A DNA stretch of 54,887 bases from Candidatus Phytoplasma pruni (GTDB lineage: Bacteria; Bacillota_I; Bacilli_A; Acholeplasmatales; Acholeplasmataceae). The position numbers and the translations under genes are program-made. The stretch lies in assembly GCF_013391955.1 (NCBI RefSeq), contig NZ_JABUOH010000051.1, positions 1-54,887 of the forward strand, given 5' to 3'. The notes below the pieces were generated by a model. The model saw nothing but the letters and a program-made list of their open reading frames with translations. It was not told where the DNA came from and made no database searches. Below, piece by piece: positions 25,832-33,628 of the stretch; positions within the stretch are counted from its first letter, which is position 1; each line of letters starts with the position of its first letter.

Positions 25832-26281
25832 TTATAATTTATTTTTGCGAAGGTAAAATTTACTAATAGTGATATCTTCAATTGGAGTTTCTCTGCCTTT
25901 TGCAAAAGCATCTTGCCAAGGGGCTTCAAAATGGGTTCTATCTGATAATTCTTGACCATTTAAAGGACCGTATTTTTCCATAATATAATCGATGGCTTTT
26001 TTATATGATCCTTGAATCTTTTCAACGTTGCCTTTTTGAGTTTTACGACGGATGTTTTCATAAGAATAATCCTTAAAAATGTGATATAAAGGCGGATAAA
26101 CTGGCCCCCATTTCCAAGCTTGAATAATTTCGCCTATTAAAGGTTTTTTATAAGTAGTTAAATGTTTGGCATGAGAGTAATAAATTAATTTATGTAATTT
26201 CATATGAGTCATTTTAAATTCTGTTTCTTCTAAAATATAATCCGCTACGTCAAAAACATTGATTTTTATATCATTTTTCAT
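25832..26281 (-). CDS. PanA (DUF4065) protein, short type
   Basis: 149 residues. Contains FDVADYILEETEFKMTHMKL (about 10-29), HKLIYYSHAKHL, QAWKWGPVYPPLYHIF and ELSDRTHFEAPWQ, the Panacea blocks, but with EAPW instead of EDPW. Very close to the gene at 26985: the first 40 residues after the start are almost identical, and a roughly 60-base DNA stretch is shared nearly exactly (26187-26247 and 27339-27400), a recent duplication. AAGGAGG ribosome site, spaced rather far (about 11 bases). Confidence 0.85.
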   Translation of the reverse strand: MKNDIKINVFDVADYILEETEFKMTHMKLHKLIYYSHAKHLTTYKKPLIGEIIQAWKWGPVYPPLYHIFKDYSYENIRRKTQKGNVEKIQGSYKKAIDYIMEKYGPLNGQELSDRTHFEAPWQDAFAKGRETPIEDITISKFYLRKNKL

Positions 26282-26379
26282 TTGACAGGAATCCTCCTTA
26301 TTTAATTATATAATTATATATTATAATATTATTAATCCTATTTACTTTAAAGGAATTACTTCTTATCATCATTAGGTTA

Positions 26380-26413
26380 AAAAAATTTAATAATGATTTT
26401 GCCACTCATTATT
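26380..26413 (-). terminator. Terminator after the panA at 26412
   Basis: Stem AATAATGA/TCATTATT (26389-26396, 26406-26413), then AAATTTTTTT on the minus strand. It overlaps the stop codon. Confidence 0.6.
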
Positions 26414-26936
26414 AAAGTTCGTTTTCTTGTTGAGAATAATATTGATAAATTTTATCAGGATGAATCATTTTATTCGCAAAAAGAGGATTTAAATCAAAAA
26501 CTTCAAACCAAGGATCTTCTGATTGGGTTTTCTCCATTAAAGCGTAAGGATCCATAGCTCCATATTTATCCAATATATATTTTATTTCTTCCCTTCCTTC
26601 TATTTGTTGTGAATCAGAACCAGAAGTGTTTGTAAGATCAATAACATCGTTACCAAAAACACGAAAAGTGAAATATAAATTAGGAATAACTGGACCGTAA
26701 GACCAGGCTTCAATATGATCGTCAAATAAAACTTTTTTATGGACTGCTAAATAACGAGCATAAGTGTAAAACATTAGTTTTTGGAGTTTGAGATTAGTTA
26801 AATCTTGGATACCTTTTTGGCGTGCTTGTTTGATTAAATAGAAAGATAATTGAATTAAAGGAGTTTGTTTGGTTTTATCATATAATGTTTTGGTAAATTC
26901 ATCGTTGATAAACTGTTGAGAAAGGGTTGTTTTCAT
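26412..26936 (-). CDS. PanA (DUF4065) protein, long type
   Basis: 174 residues. Blocks: LKLQKLMFYTYARYLAVHK, EAWSYGPVIPNLYFTF and ALMEKTQSEDPWFEVFD. Paralogue of 25142; the pair 26985+26412 and the pair 25832+25142 appear to be copies of one short-plus-long two-gene unit. Strong AGAAAGGAGA ribosome site. It follows 26985 after 48 bases and is probably co-transcribed with it. Confidence 0.85.
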   Translation of the reverse strand: MKTTLSQQFINDEFTKTLYDKTKQTPLIQLSFYLIKQARQKGIQDLTNLKLQKLMFYTYARYLAVHKKVLFDDHIEAWSYGPVIPNLYFTFRVFGNDVIDLTNTSGSDSQQIEGREEIKYILDKYGAMDPYALMEKTQSEDPWFEVFDLNPLFANKMIHPDKIYQYYSQQENEL

Positions 26937-26984
26937 TATTTCTCCTTTCTTTTATTATTGTCTTTTATTACTGATTAATCTAAA

Positions 26985-27443
26985 TTATAATTTATTTTTT
27001 CTGACGTAATATTTTTTCATAGCTTCGTCGCTGATGGAAAAATTAAGTCCTTTGTCAATAGCCTCACGCCATGGTTGTTCAAAATGAGTTTTATTGGTTA
27101 ACCTTTGTCCGTCCCAATGACCGTATTTTTCAATGATATAATCAATAGAATTTTTGACTTTACCTTTGATTTTGGTAAAATCACCTTTTTTAGTTTTTTG
27201 TTTTATCGCTTCAAAAGTAAAATCTTCGAAAATAGGATAAAGTTCTGGAAAAACGGGTCCATGAGCCCAATCTTGAATTTCAGCATCAGTTAAAATTTCT
27301 TTGTGTTTTACCAGATGCCTTACATGAGCGTAATAAATTAATTTATGTAATTTCATATGAGTCATTTTAAATTCTGTTTCTTCTAAAATATAATCCGCGA
27401 CATCAAAAACATTGATAAGATCATCTTTTTGCCTTTTTGCCAT
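26985..27443 (-). CDS. PanA (DUF4065) protein, short type
   Basis: 152 residues. Panacea blocks: NVFDVADYILEETEFKMTH (about 11-29), HKLIYYAHVRHLVKHK, QDWAHGPVFPELYPIF and RLTNKTHFEQPWREA. Top of the minus-strand panA series. Ribosome site CAAGGAGT. Divergent from the HNH-like gene at 27602, with which it shares a 158-base promoter region. Confidence 0.85.
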   Translation of the reverse strand: MAKRQKDDLINVFDVADYILEETEFKMTHMKLHKLIYYAHVRHLVKHKEILTDAEIQDWAHGPVFPELYPIFEDFTFEAIKQKTKKGDFTKIKGKVKNSIDYIIEKYGHWDGQRLTNKTHFEQPWREAIDKGLNFSISDEAMKKYYVRKNKL

Positions 27444-27601
27444 TTTAGCGCACTCCTTGGGAAATTTATTATTATATATTATAATAATATTTCCCCACTT
27501 TTGAACCTTTTTTTTAAAAATATTTATTATTTAGGTATGATTTGTTATATTATAATAAGAAAGACATTTCAAAAAGATCACCCAGAAAGGAACCAAAGAC
27601 T

Positions 27602-28231
27602 ATGCCGGACACTAAAAAACCTTTGCCTTATAACCCTTTTAAAATCCATCATCATTCTACTTATTACGAAATCTTGTTAGAAATGACATACGAAGAAATA
27701 TGCCATTTTTTAAAATTGCAGCATGGTCCAGTACCTAAAAGTTATTTCACTCACGCCCATTGTTTAACTAAAACACCTGGTATCACAAGAGCTAAAAAAG
27801 AAGGCTTATTTATCCATCATATAGACGAAAGTAAAGCCCCTTTACTTTCTGATCCTCAACAAGCCTCACAAAACCCTTTTGCATACCAACAAGCCGATAG
27901 ATTAGTGTATTGCAACCTCTTAGAACATTTAATACTGCATACTAAATTATTATACGAATTTAACCAAGGTAAAGAAGGGATAACAGCTTTTTTAATACCG
28001 GAATTAAACACAATTTATAGTGGTAATAAATTTCCTCAAGCATGGAAAAATGGTCCTGTCACAGCAATCGTAAAACCGTGGGAAAAAGCTTATTTTCAAA
28101 CTCTTACCCAATTAAAAGAATACGGTTATCAAATGGTCTTACCGCCTTTAGAAACAGTTAAAAACCTTAAAAAAGTGGCTTTTTATCAAAAATTACAACA
28201 ATTAGGTTTAGCTTTAGTGTTAAAGCCGTAA
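27602..28231 (+). CDS. HNH-like protein (putative nuclease)
   Basis: 209 residues from the ATG at 27602, preceded by AGAAAGGA. A longer frame from TTG 27542 is rejected because it runs through a TATAAT box at 27551-27556. The middle has an HNH-like pattern: FIHHIDESKAPLL (about residues 80-92), then NPFAYQQADRLVYCNLLEH and LILHTKLLYEF (about 106-137), with paired His, Asn and a final His placed as in His-Me finger nucleases. I have no firm family name. It lies divergent to the panA series, so it may be a toxin or defence effector, or unrelated. Confidence 0.65.
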   Translation: MPDTKKPLPYNPFKIHHHSTYYEILLEMTYEEICHFLKLQHGPVPKSYFTHAHCLTKTPGITRAKKEGLFIHHIDESKAPLLSDPQQASQNPFAYQQADRLVYCNLLEHLILHTKLLYEFNQGKEGITAFLIPELNTIYSGNKFPQAWKNGPVTAIVKPWEKAYFQTLTQLKEYGYQMVLPPLETVKNLKKVAFYQKLQQLGLALVLKP

Positions 28232-28260
28232 TATACTCTTGTTTCTTTTATCCCCTTTTA

Positions 28261-28983
28261 TCAATCCTCTCTTAATAATTGTTTAACTTCCTTTTTAGTT
28301 AAAGAACGGTACTTTCCTTTAGGGAGATGATCTAAGGTCAGAAAATCATATCTATAACGCTTTAATTTTAAAACTTCAAAACCCATTTCTTCCATCATTT
28401 TTCTAATTTGACGGTTTTTCCCTTCCGTAATAGTGATCGATAACCAAGTCGAAGGTAAAGGTTTTTTGGTTTGTTTTAAAAGATGGACTTCTTGAGGAAT
28501 AGATAAATAATTATGATCAATCATAATCCCTTTTGTTAACTTTTTTAATTCTGAGGAAGTTAAAAAATGGTTGATTTGGACATGATACTCTTTAGGAACT
28601 AAAGAAGAAGGATGAGTTAATTTTTGGGTTAATGCACCGTCATTAGTAATAATCAATAAACCTTCTGTTTTGAAATCCAGTCTACCAACAGGATAAAGTC
28701 TTTGTTGATGCTCTTCTTTAATTAAATCAAGCACAATAGGTCTTTTTTTATCATCTTGGACACTAGTGATATAACCACTAGGTTTATGGAGTAAAAAATA
28801 AAGATATGAGGCTTTTTGAATAGGTTTATCATCTACTAAAATAACATCTTGGGGAGATACTTTAGTACCTAAGGTAGTCACTATCTTGCCGTTAACTTTC
28901 ACTCTTTTAGCTAAAATTAATAATTCGGCTTTTCTTCTCGAAGCGATATTAGAGTTAGCTAAAATTTTTTGTATTCTTTCCAT
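28261..28983 (-). CDS. rluB: RsuA/RluB-family pseudouridine synthase
   Basis: 240 residues. Makes pseudouridine in ribosomal RNA. N-terminal S4 RNA-binding domain (about 1-50: RIQKILANSNIASRRKAE), then the catalytic motif GRLDFKTEGLLIITNDG (100-116) with Asp103, and GKNRQIRKMMEEMGF (about 200). Aromatic Phe104 replaces the usual Tyr. Convergent with the HNH-like gene, 29 bases apart. Subfamily (23S RluB versus 16S RsuA) is judged from Firmicutes-like sequence only. Confidence 0.9.
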   Translation of the reverse strand: MERIQKILANSNIASRRKAELLILAKRVKVNGKIVTTLGTKVSPQDVILVDDKPIQKASYLYFLLHKPSGYITSVQDDKKRPIVLDLIKEEHQQRLYPVGRLDFKTEGLLIITNDGALTQKLTHPSSLVPKEYHVQINHFLTSSELKKLTKGIMIDHNYLSIPQEVHLLKQTKKPLPSTWLSITITEGKNRQIRKMMEEMGFEVLKLKRYRYDFLTLDHLPKGKYRSLTKKEVKQLLRED

Positions 28984-29085
28984 TGTATAAACCTACTTTT
29001 TTTATTTTCTTTTTTTTAATCTCTTAGTATCTTAAATTATAAATAATTTTTCTTTAAATGATTGATTTTAATCTTTACTTTTGCA

Positions 29086-29118
29086 ATAAAAAGAGGAACT
29101 TAATGAAAAGTTCCTCTT
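29086..29118 (-). terminator. Terminator of the 972-residue protein gene
   Basis: Perfect 11-bp stem AAGAGGAACTT/AAGTTCCTCTT (29091-29101 with 29108-29118), six-base loop, T-rich on the minus-strand exit. Confidence 0.85.
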
Positions 29119-29137
29119 TTAGGGTTAATATTGAAAG

Positions 29138-32056
29138 TTAATTGGTTGGTTGTTGAGCTGCAGGGTTTTTAATAAATTCAATGAATAATTGATCAAATTT
29201 ATTAAAAGCTTCTGTTTGTTGTTCTTGATTTAAATTTTGAAAAGTTTGATTATCTTGTCCAGTAATGTCTTTAATGACTTGATCTATTTTGTCTTGATAA
29301 TAAAAGGTTTTTTCTTGATTGCCTATTTTTTGAGTTACTTTATATTTATCAAAAACATAGTTTTCTTTAGGACTACCGTAAGGAATGACTTCTAAAAGAC
29401 CTTTGGCACCTATGATTTTGGTGGTTTTTTCTTGGTTTGGTTCTTTTGTGTCTTCTTTGGCTTCTATATATTCTAATTGAGGATATTGTGATAGATCCAC
29501 TATAGTTCCGTCTCTTTTTCTTGTTTCGTATCTGTCGATTGTCTGTTCAATAACCTCGCCACCATCGGCTTTATTTACTATAGCGTCATAAACAATATCT
29601 TTGGTAAAGGTGATGTTGTCAATATATTCTTGTGATAAATGAGGATCACGTGGAGAAAAAGGGTTAAATCTGCCAACAACTTCTAAAGCGAAAAAACCTT
29701 CTCTTTTGATTTCTTTATAATATATTTGATTTTGCAATCCTTTTCCTTTTTCAGAAGTTAAATCAGAAAGTTGATAGTCTAATTTTGGCTCTGTTGGAAA
29801 ACCATGTTGAGTAATTTCGCCTTGTTGTATTACTCTGTATTCCATATTTCCTGTTTGAGGATTTCTGACTGGCATAATAGTATCTCGTTCTTTAATGGTT
29901 GGTTTTAGATAATAAGGGATTTTGGAATTTAAAAGGATGTAATTATCGATGTTAAAATCGTTTAATTTGCCAGGTAAAGTATAATGTCCCAAAGTGTTGA
30001 TAACACGATCCACATGATAAGGAAATTCGGCTTTAAATAAGATAGGTAGATCGAAAGTTTCTTCTTTTTTATATTTATCTTCTATTGCTTGTTTTTCTTG
30101 GGCTTGTCTTGTTTCTCTTCTTGTGGCTGCATTTGCGTTAAAATCTTGAAGATCTTTTATCTCTTGGTCGTATTTTTCTTCTAGTTTTTCTCTTAAACTA
30201 TTATATTCGTTCACTAATTCTTGAACTTTATTTTGAAATTCTGTTCTTGTTTGGTTTTTTTTGCTTTCTTCTTCATTTTCATATCGCTTTAAAACTTCTT
30301 GATATGTTTTTTCGTTTTGGTCCAAGTTTTCTTGAAGTTTCACCAATTTAGGAATATATTGACCTATTAGATTTTTTTTATCTTGTGGATACGATGCCAT
30401 TCTATTAGGTAAATTTTCTAAATATTGCATCCTTTGCTTATATGTTCTTTGACTTATTATATTGTTTGTTAGTTGTCGATTTAGGTCGGCTCTTGTTAGT
30501 GTTGCACTTAGTGCTGCTTTCTCCATTTCCTTATATTCTTTTTCTAATGCCTCCAATTTATCCTTATATTGATTTTGCATACTTTGATAAGTGGTTCTGT
30601 TAAACTCTGATTGCGCGGTTAACATATCATTTTTTAATTGTTGATCCAGGCGTTTTTTCTCCATTTCCAGAGCTTGTTTTTTTTGTTCATATTGATCGGT
30701 TATGGTTTTTAATGCTGCCTTTAATGTATCGCCTTTGTCGAGCTCTTCTTGTAAAAGGGTTTTTTTACATTTCGTAGTTGTCGTTTTGCTTGAAGAGAAA
30801 AGCCCACCTTTTTTTATCACAACTTTATCTTTAACCCATTCATATTCAAGCTCTTCCAATTTGCTTGCTTTTTCTTGTGTTTTATTTGTTATTGTTGTTT
30901 GATTAGCTTTTATTTGATTTGTTTCAGCTGTTTTTTCTTTGTCATGCTTCGTCTTCAAAGCACTCAAAGCATTTGTGCGCAGAGTATCTGTTGTTGGTGT
31001 ACTGGTTTTATATATTTGATATTTTCTTTTGCTTGGATCAGCATTATTATATAAAAATAATTTAGTATCGTAATATTTTCCGAATTCGTCGTAAATAAAT
31101 TTATCTATTTTGTCTTTTGCTTGTTTTAAAACTTCTTTAGCTTGATTTAATTCGTTCAGGAGTTCTGTGCATCCATCATAAGTGCTATAAGATGAATCAC
31201 GAGCAGCATCATATGTTTTTTCCGCCTTTCGGACAATCTTTTTCTGTTCTTCAAATGCTGTTTTCACCTGTTGATATCTTTCAAATAAGTCTTGATTGTC
31301 TGCAAACAACAATAAATAAGGGTCTAAGATAACATCTCTTTTAAATTCTACATATTCAGTAATATCTTCCTTTTTAGGGTTCCCATCGGGGCCTTTTTTT
31401 GGTTTAGTGAATTTAACAAAGTTGTCTAATTCTACGCGGAAAGGATAAGCTGTACTTGTCGTTTTTTCTTCTTCTTCTTTTTGGTATATAATATCAAAAG
31501 AACGTCCTTCGGGATTGCGTTCTGAATATAATTTAACTGGTTCTGTACTATCATTAAAATAAAAATCAAATTCAGGCGTTAAACTGCCATCATCGTTTAA
31601 AGCGTATAAATAATTAACAACTCTGTTCAAGCTGTAACCACTAGCACTTGTATGGCGTTCTTCCCCTTCTTTTTGGGCTTGATCTATGATGGATGGATAA
31701 TGCATCAATATTTCTCTTGCTTGTGCATCTGTATAACGTACACCTTTTTTAAAAAGAACGGGTGTATCGACAGTAATCATTTTATCATATATTCTCTTTT
31801 TTTCCTTATATATAGGCACCGATTCTAAATTATACTTCTCTTCTATAATCTTTGCCCATAAGGATTTATACATTTTACCATAATCAAAATCAGGCGGAGC
31901 TTGTAATTTAAACACTGATTCTACCGTAGCTTCATTTCTTGGCAAAACTCCTAAAGCGAAAACCAAAGGTAATAAGAAATAAAAGAAAACCAAGACAGAC
32001 AAAAAGAAAAGCCCTTTAGAGATATTTTTAAATTTTTTATTTTTCAAAAGTTTCAT
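29138..32056 (-). CDS. Large anchored extracellular coiled-coil protein, unknown
   Basis: 972 residues. One N-terminal hydrophobic segment (about 14-36) acts as signal or anchor, with LVFALGVLP as a possible cleavage zone; no other membrane segment, so most of the chain is probably outside the cell. Residues about 260-670 are Lys/Glu/Gln-rich with heptad-like runs (coiled coil); the flanking N-terminal 50-250 and C-terminal 680-930 look globular (the latter with AEFPYHVDRVINTLGHYTLPG and LEVVGRFNPFSPRDPHL). The coiled-coil part looks less AT-rich than its surroundings (about 30460-31270), which suggests fast evolution or a different origin. I do not recognise the family. It may contact host or vector surfaces, but that is inference. 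Confidence 0.75.
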   Translation of the reverse strand: MKLLKNKKFKNISKGLFFLSVLVFFYFLLPLVFALGVLPRNEATVESVFKLQAPPDFDYGKMYKSLWAKIIEEKYNLESVPIYKEKKRIYDKMITVDTPVLFKKGVRYTDAQAREILMHYPSIIDQAQKEGEERHTSASGYSLNRVVNYLYALNDDGSLTPEFDFYFNDSTEPVKLYSERNPEGRSFDIIYQKEEEEKTTSTAYPFRVELDNFVKFTKPKKGPDGNPKKEDITEYVEFKRDVILDPYLLLFADNQDLFERYQQVKTAFEEQKKIVRKAEKTYDAARDSSYSTYDGCTELLNELNQAKEVLKQAKDKIDKFIYDEFGKYYDTKLFLYNNADPSKRKYQIYKTSTPTTDTLRTNALSALKTKHDKEKTAETNQIKANQTTITNKTQEKASKLEELEYEWVKDKVVIKKGGLFSSSKTTTTKCKKTLLQEELDKGDTLKAALKTITDQYEQKKQALEMEKKRLDQQLKNDMLTAQSEFNRTTYQSMQNQYKDKLEALEKEYKEMEKAALSATLTRADLNRQLTNNIISQRTYKQRMQYLENLPNRMASYPQDKKNLIGQYIPKLVKLQENLDQNEKTYQEVLKRYENEEESKKNQTRTEFQNKVQELVNEYNSLREKLEEKYDQEIKDLQDFNANAATRRETRQAQEKQAIEDKYKKEETFDLPILFKAEFPYHVDRVINTLGHYTLPGKLNDFNIDNYILLNSKIPYYLKPTIKERDTIMPVRNPQTGNMEYRVIQQGEITQHGFPTEPKLDYQLSDLTSEKGKGLQNQIYYKEIKREGFFALEVVGRFNPFSPRDPHLSQEYIDNITFTKDIVYDAIVNKADGGEVIEQTIDRYETRKRDGTIVDLSQYPQLEYIEAKEDTKEPNQEKTTKIIGAKGLLEVIPYGSPKENYVFDKYKVTQKIGNQEKTFYYQDKIDQVIKDITGQDNQTFQNLNQEQQTEAFNKFDQLFIEFIKNPAAQQPTN

Positions 32057-32451
32057 TTTATCACAACTTTTTTTGTAATTAAAAAAAAGATTATTCTTTT
32101 TTTTAATTAACGAATTTTTCTTATAAGAACTAAATTTTTAAAAAAGTAAGGAGAAGACAGTTTTTAAAAAAAAAGCGAGTAATTGATATTCTAGCATTTC
32201 TATAATTATCTCAATTATAACATAATTAAGGCCCTAATGTCAATCTTTTCTCTTCATAAAGCTCCTCTTTTGGCCTTTTATCCCTTTAAGGTTCAATAAA
32301 TCAAAAAAAAATAAACAAATTTGATATAATTATTTATATTAAATATCATCTTTTATAATCTTTTTTTTATGTTTTTTTTAAAAAAAAGATGATAAAGAAT
32401 GCATGATAAATATTTAATAAATCTTACTCAACTACAAGGTGAATATAAATT
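32057..32451. other. Divergent promoter region with a long hairpin
   Basis: 395 bases without a gene. An extended -10 TGA-TATAAT (TATAAT 32325-32330) serves ychF. A long A/T hairpin (ATCATCTTTT with AAAAGATGAT, about 32345-32395) lies in the ychF leader. A palindrome-like TAATTATAACATAATTA sits at about 32212-32230. Confidence 0.5.
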
Positions 32452-33549
32452 ATGAAAGTAGGAATTGTAGGTTTACCCAATGTTGGTAAATCAACTTTAT
32501 TTAATGTTTTAACTAATATGAATATTTTAGAAGCGAATTATCCTTTCGCCACTATAGATCCTAATGTTGGTATTGTTCCTATCCAAGACCAACGTTTAAA
32601 CCATTTAGCCAGTATTTTCCAATCTCAAAAAATTATTCCCACCCAAATTGAATTTATCGATATTGCTGGTTTGGTCGAAGGAGCTTCGAAAGGAGAAGGT
32701 TTAGGTAATAAATTTTTAGGTCATATCCGTAATGTAGATACTATTTGTCATGTTGTCAAATGTTTCGAAGACCCTAATATTATGCATGTTAGAGACTATA
32801 TTAACCCGATTGAGGAAAGTAATATTATTGAAACAGAATTAATTTTATCTGATTTAGAACAAATAGAAAAGCGTTTAGCCAAAATAAATAAACAAAAAAA
32901 GGCTAAAAACGATAAAGAGACTTTACAAGAACAAGAATTATTAACCAGAATTAAAGAACATTTAGAAAACGAAAAACCCGTCACGGAACTACAGTTCACT
33001 CCTGAAGAACAATTAATTATTAAAAATTTTAATTTATTGTCTTTAAAACCAATGATGTATATTGGTAATTTTCATGAAAAAGATTTAAAAGATTTAGACC
33101 AGAACCCTTTTTACCAAGATATGCAAAAATACAGTCAAAACAAACACCGCCAATTCGTCCCTCTTTCTATTTTATTAGAAAAAGAATTAGCCGGTTTAGA
33201 GGAAGAAGACCGTCAATCTTTCTTACAAGAGTATAATTTAAAAGAATCCGCCCTCCAAAACGTGATTCAACAAAGTTATCAATTATTAGGTTTAGAAACC
33301 TATTTCACGACCGGAAAAGACGAAACCAAAGCTTGGTCTTTTGTAAAAGGTTCCACCGCTCCCCAATGTGCTCGTTTAATCCATACCGATTTTGAACGTG
33401 GTTTCATTAGAGCCGAAGTTTATAATTATCAAGATATCCAAACCTTAAATTCTTTAACTAAAATTAAAGAAAACGGTAAATTAAGACTAGAAGGTAAGAA
33501 TTACTTAGTCCAAGACGGAGATATCATTGTTTTTCATTTCAATGTTTAA
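32452..33549 (+). CDS. ychF: Ribosome-binding ATPase YchF
   Basis: 365 residues, the usual length. Obg-family P-loop protein that prefers ATP and binds ribosomes, linked to stress responses. G1 GLPNVGKS (7-14), G2/G3 with PFATIDPNVG and DIAGLVEGASKGEGLG, an inserted coiled coil (about 125-185), and the C-terminal TGS domain ending GDIIVFHFNV. ATG start has weak AAGGTG upstream. Followed after 79 bases by ileS in the same direction. Confidence 0.96.
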   Translation: MKVGIVGLPNVGKSTLFNVLTNMNILEANYPFATIDPNVGIVPIQDQRLNHLASIFQSQKIIPTQIEFIDIAGLVEGASKGEGLGNKFLGHIRNVDTICHVVKCFEDPNIMHVRDYINPIEESNIIETELILSDLEQIEKRLAKINKQKKAKNDKETLQEQELLTRIKEHLENEKPVTELQFTPEEQLIIKNFNLLSLKPMMYIGNFHEKDLKDLDQNPFYQDMQKYSQNKHRQFVPLSILLEKELAGLEEEDRQSFLQEYNLKESALQNVIQQSYQLLGLETYFTTGKDETKAWSFVKGSTAPQCARLIHTDFERGFIRAEVYNYQDIQTLNSLTKIKENGKLRLEGKNYLVQDGDIIVFHFNV

Positions 33550-33628
33550 AAGGGAGATTATCCTGATTCAAGCAAGAATTAAACCAAAAAAATATATATA
33601 AAGAAAAATAAAGGAGAAATAAGCCATT

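Noticed and set aside
27542-27601. Longer N-terminus of the HNH-like protein
   Set aside because: Would place a TATAAT box inside the coding region; the ATG at 27602 has AGAAAGGA.
27429-27680. 83-codon plus-strand frame between panA and the HNH-like gene
   Set aside because: Spans the promoter region and overlaps both neighbours; composition typical of a chance frame.
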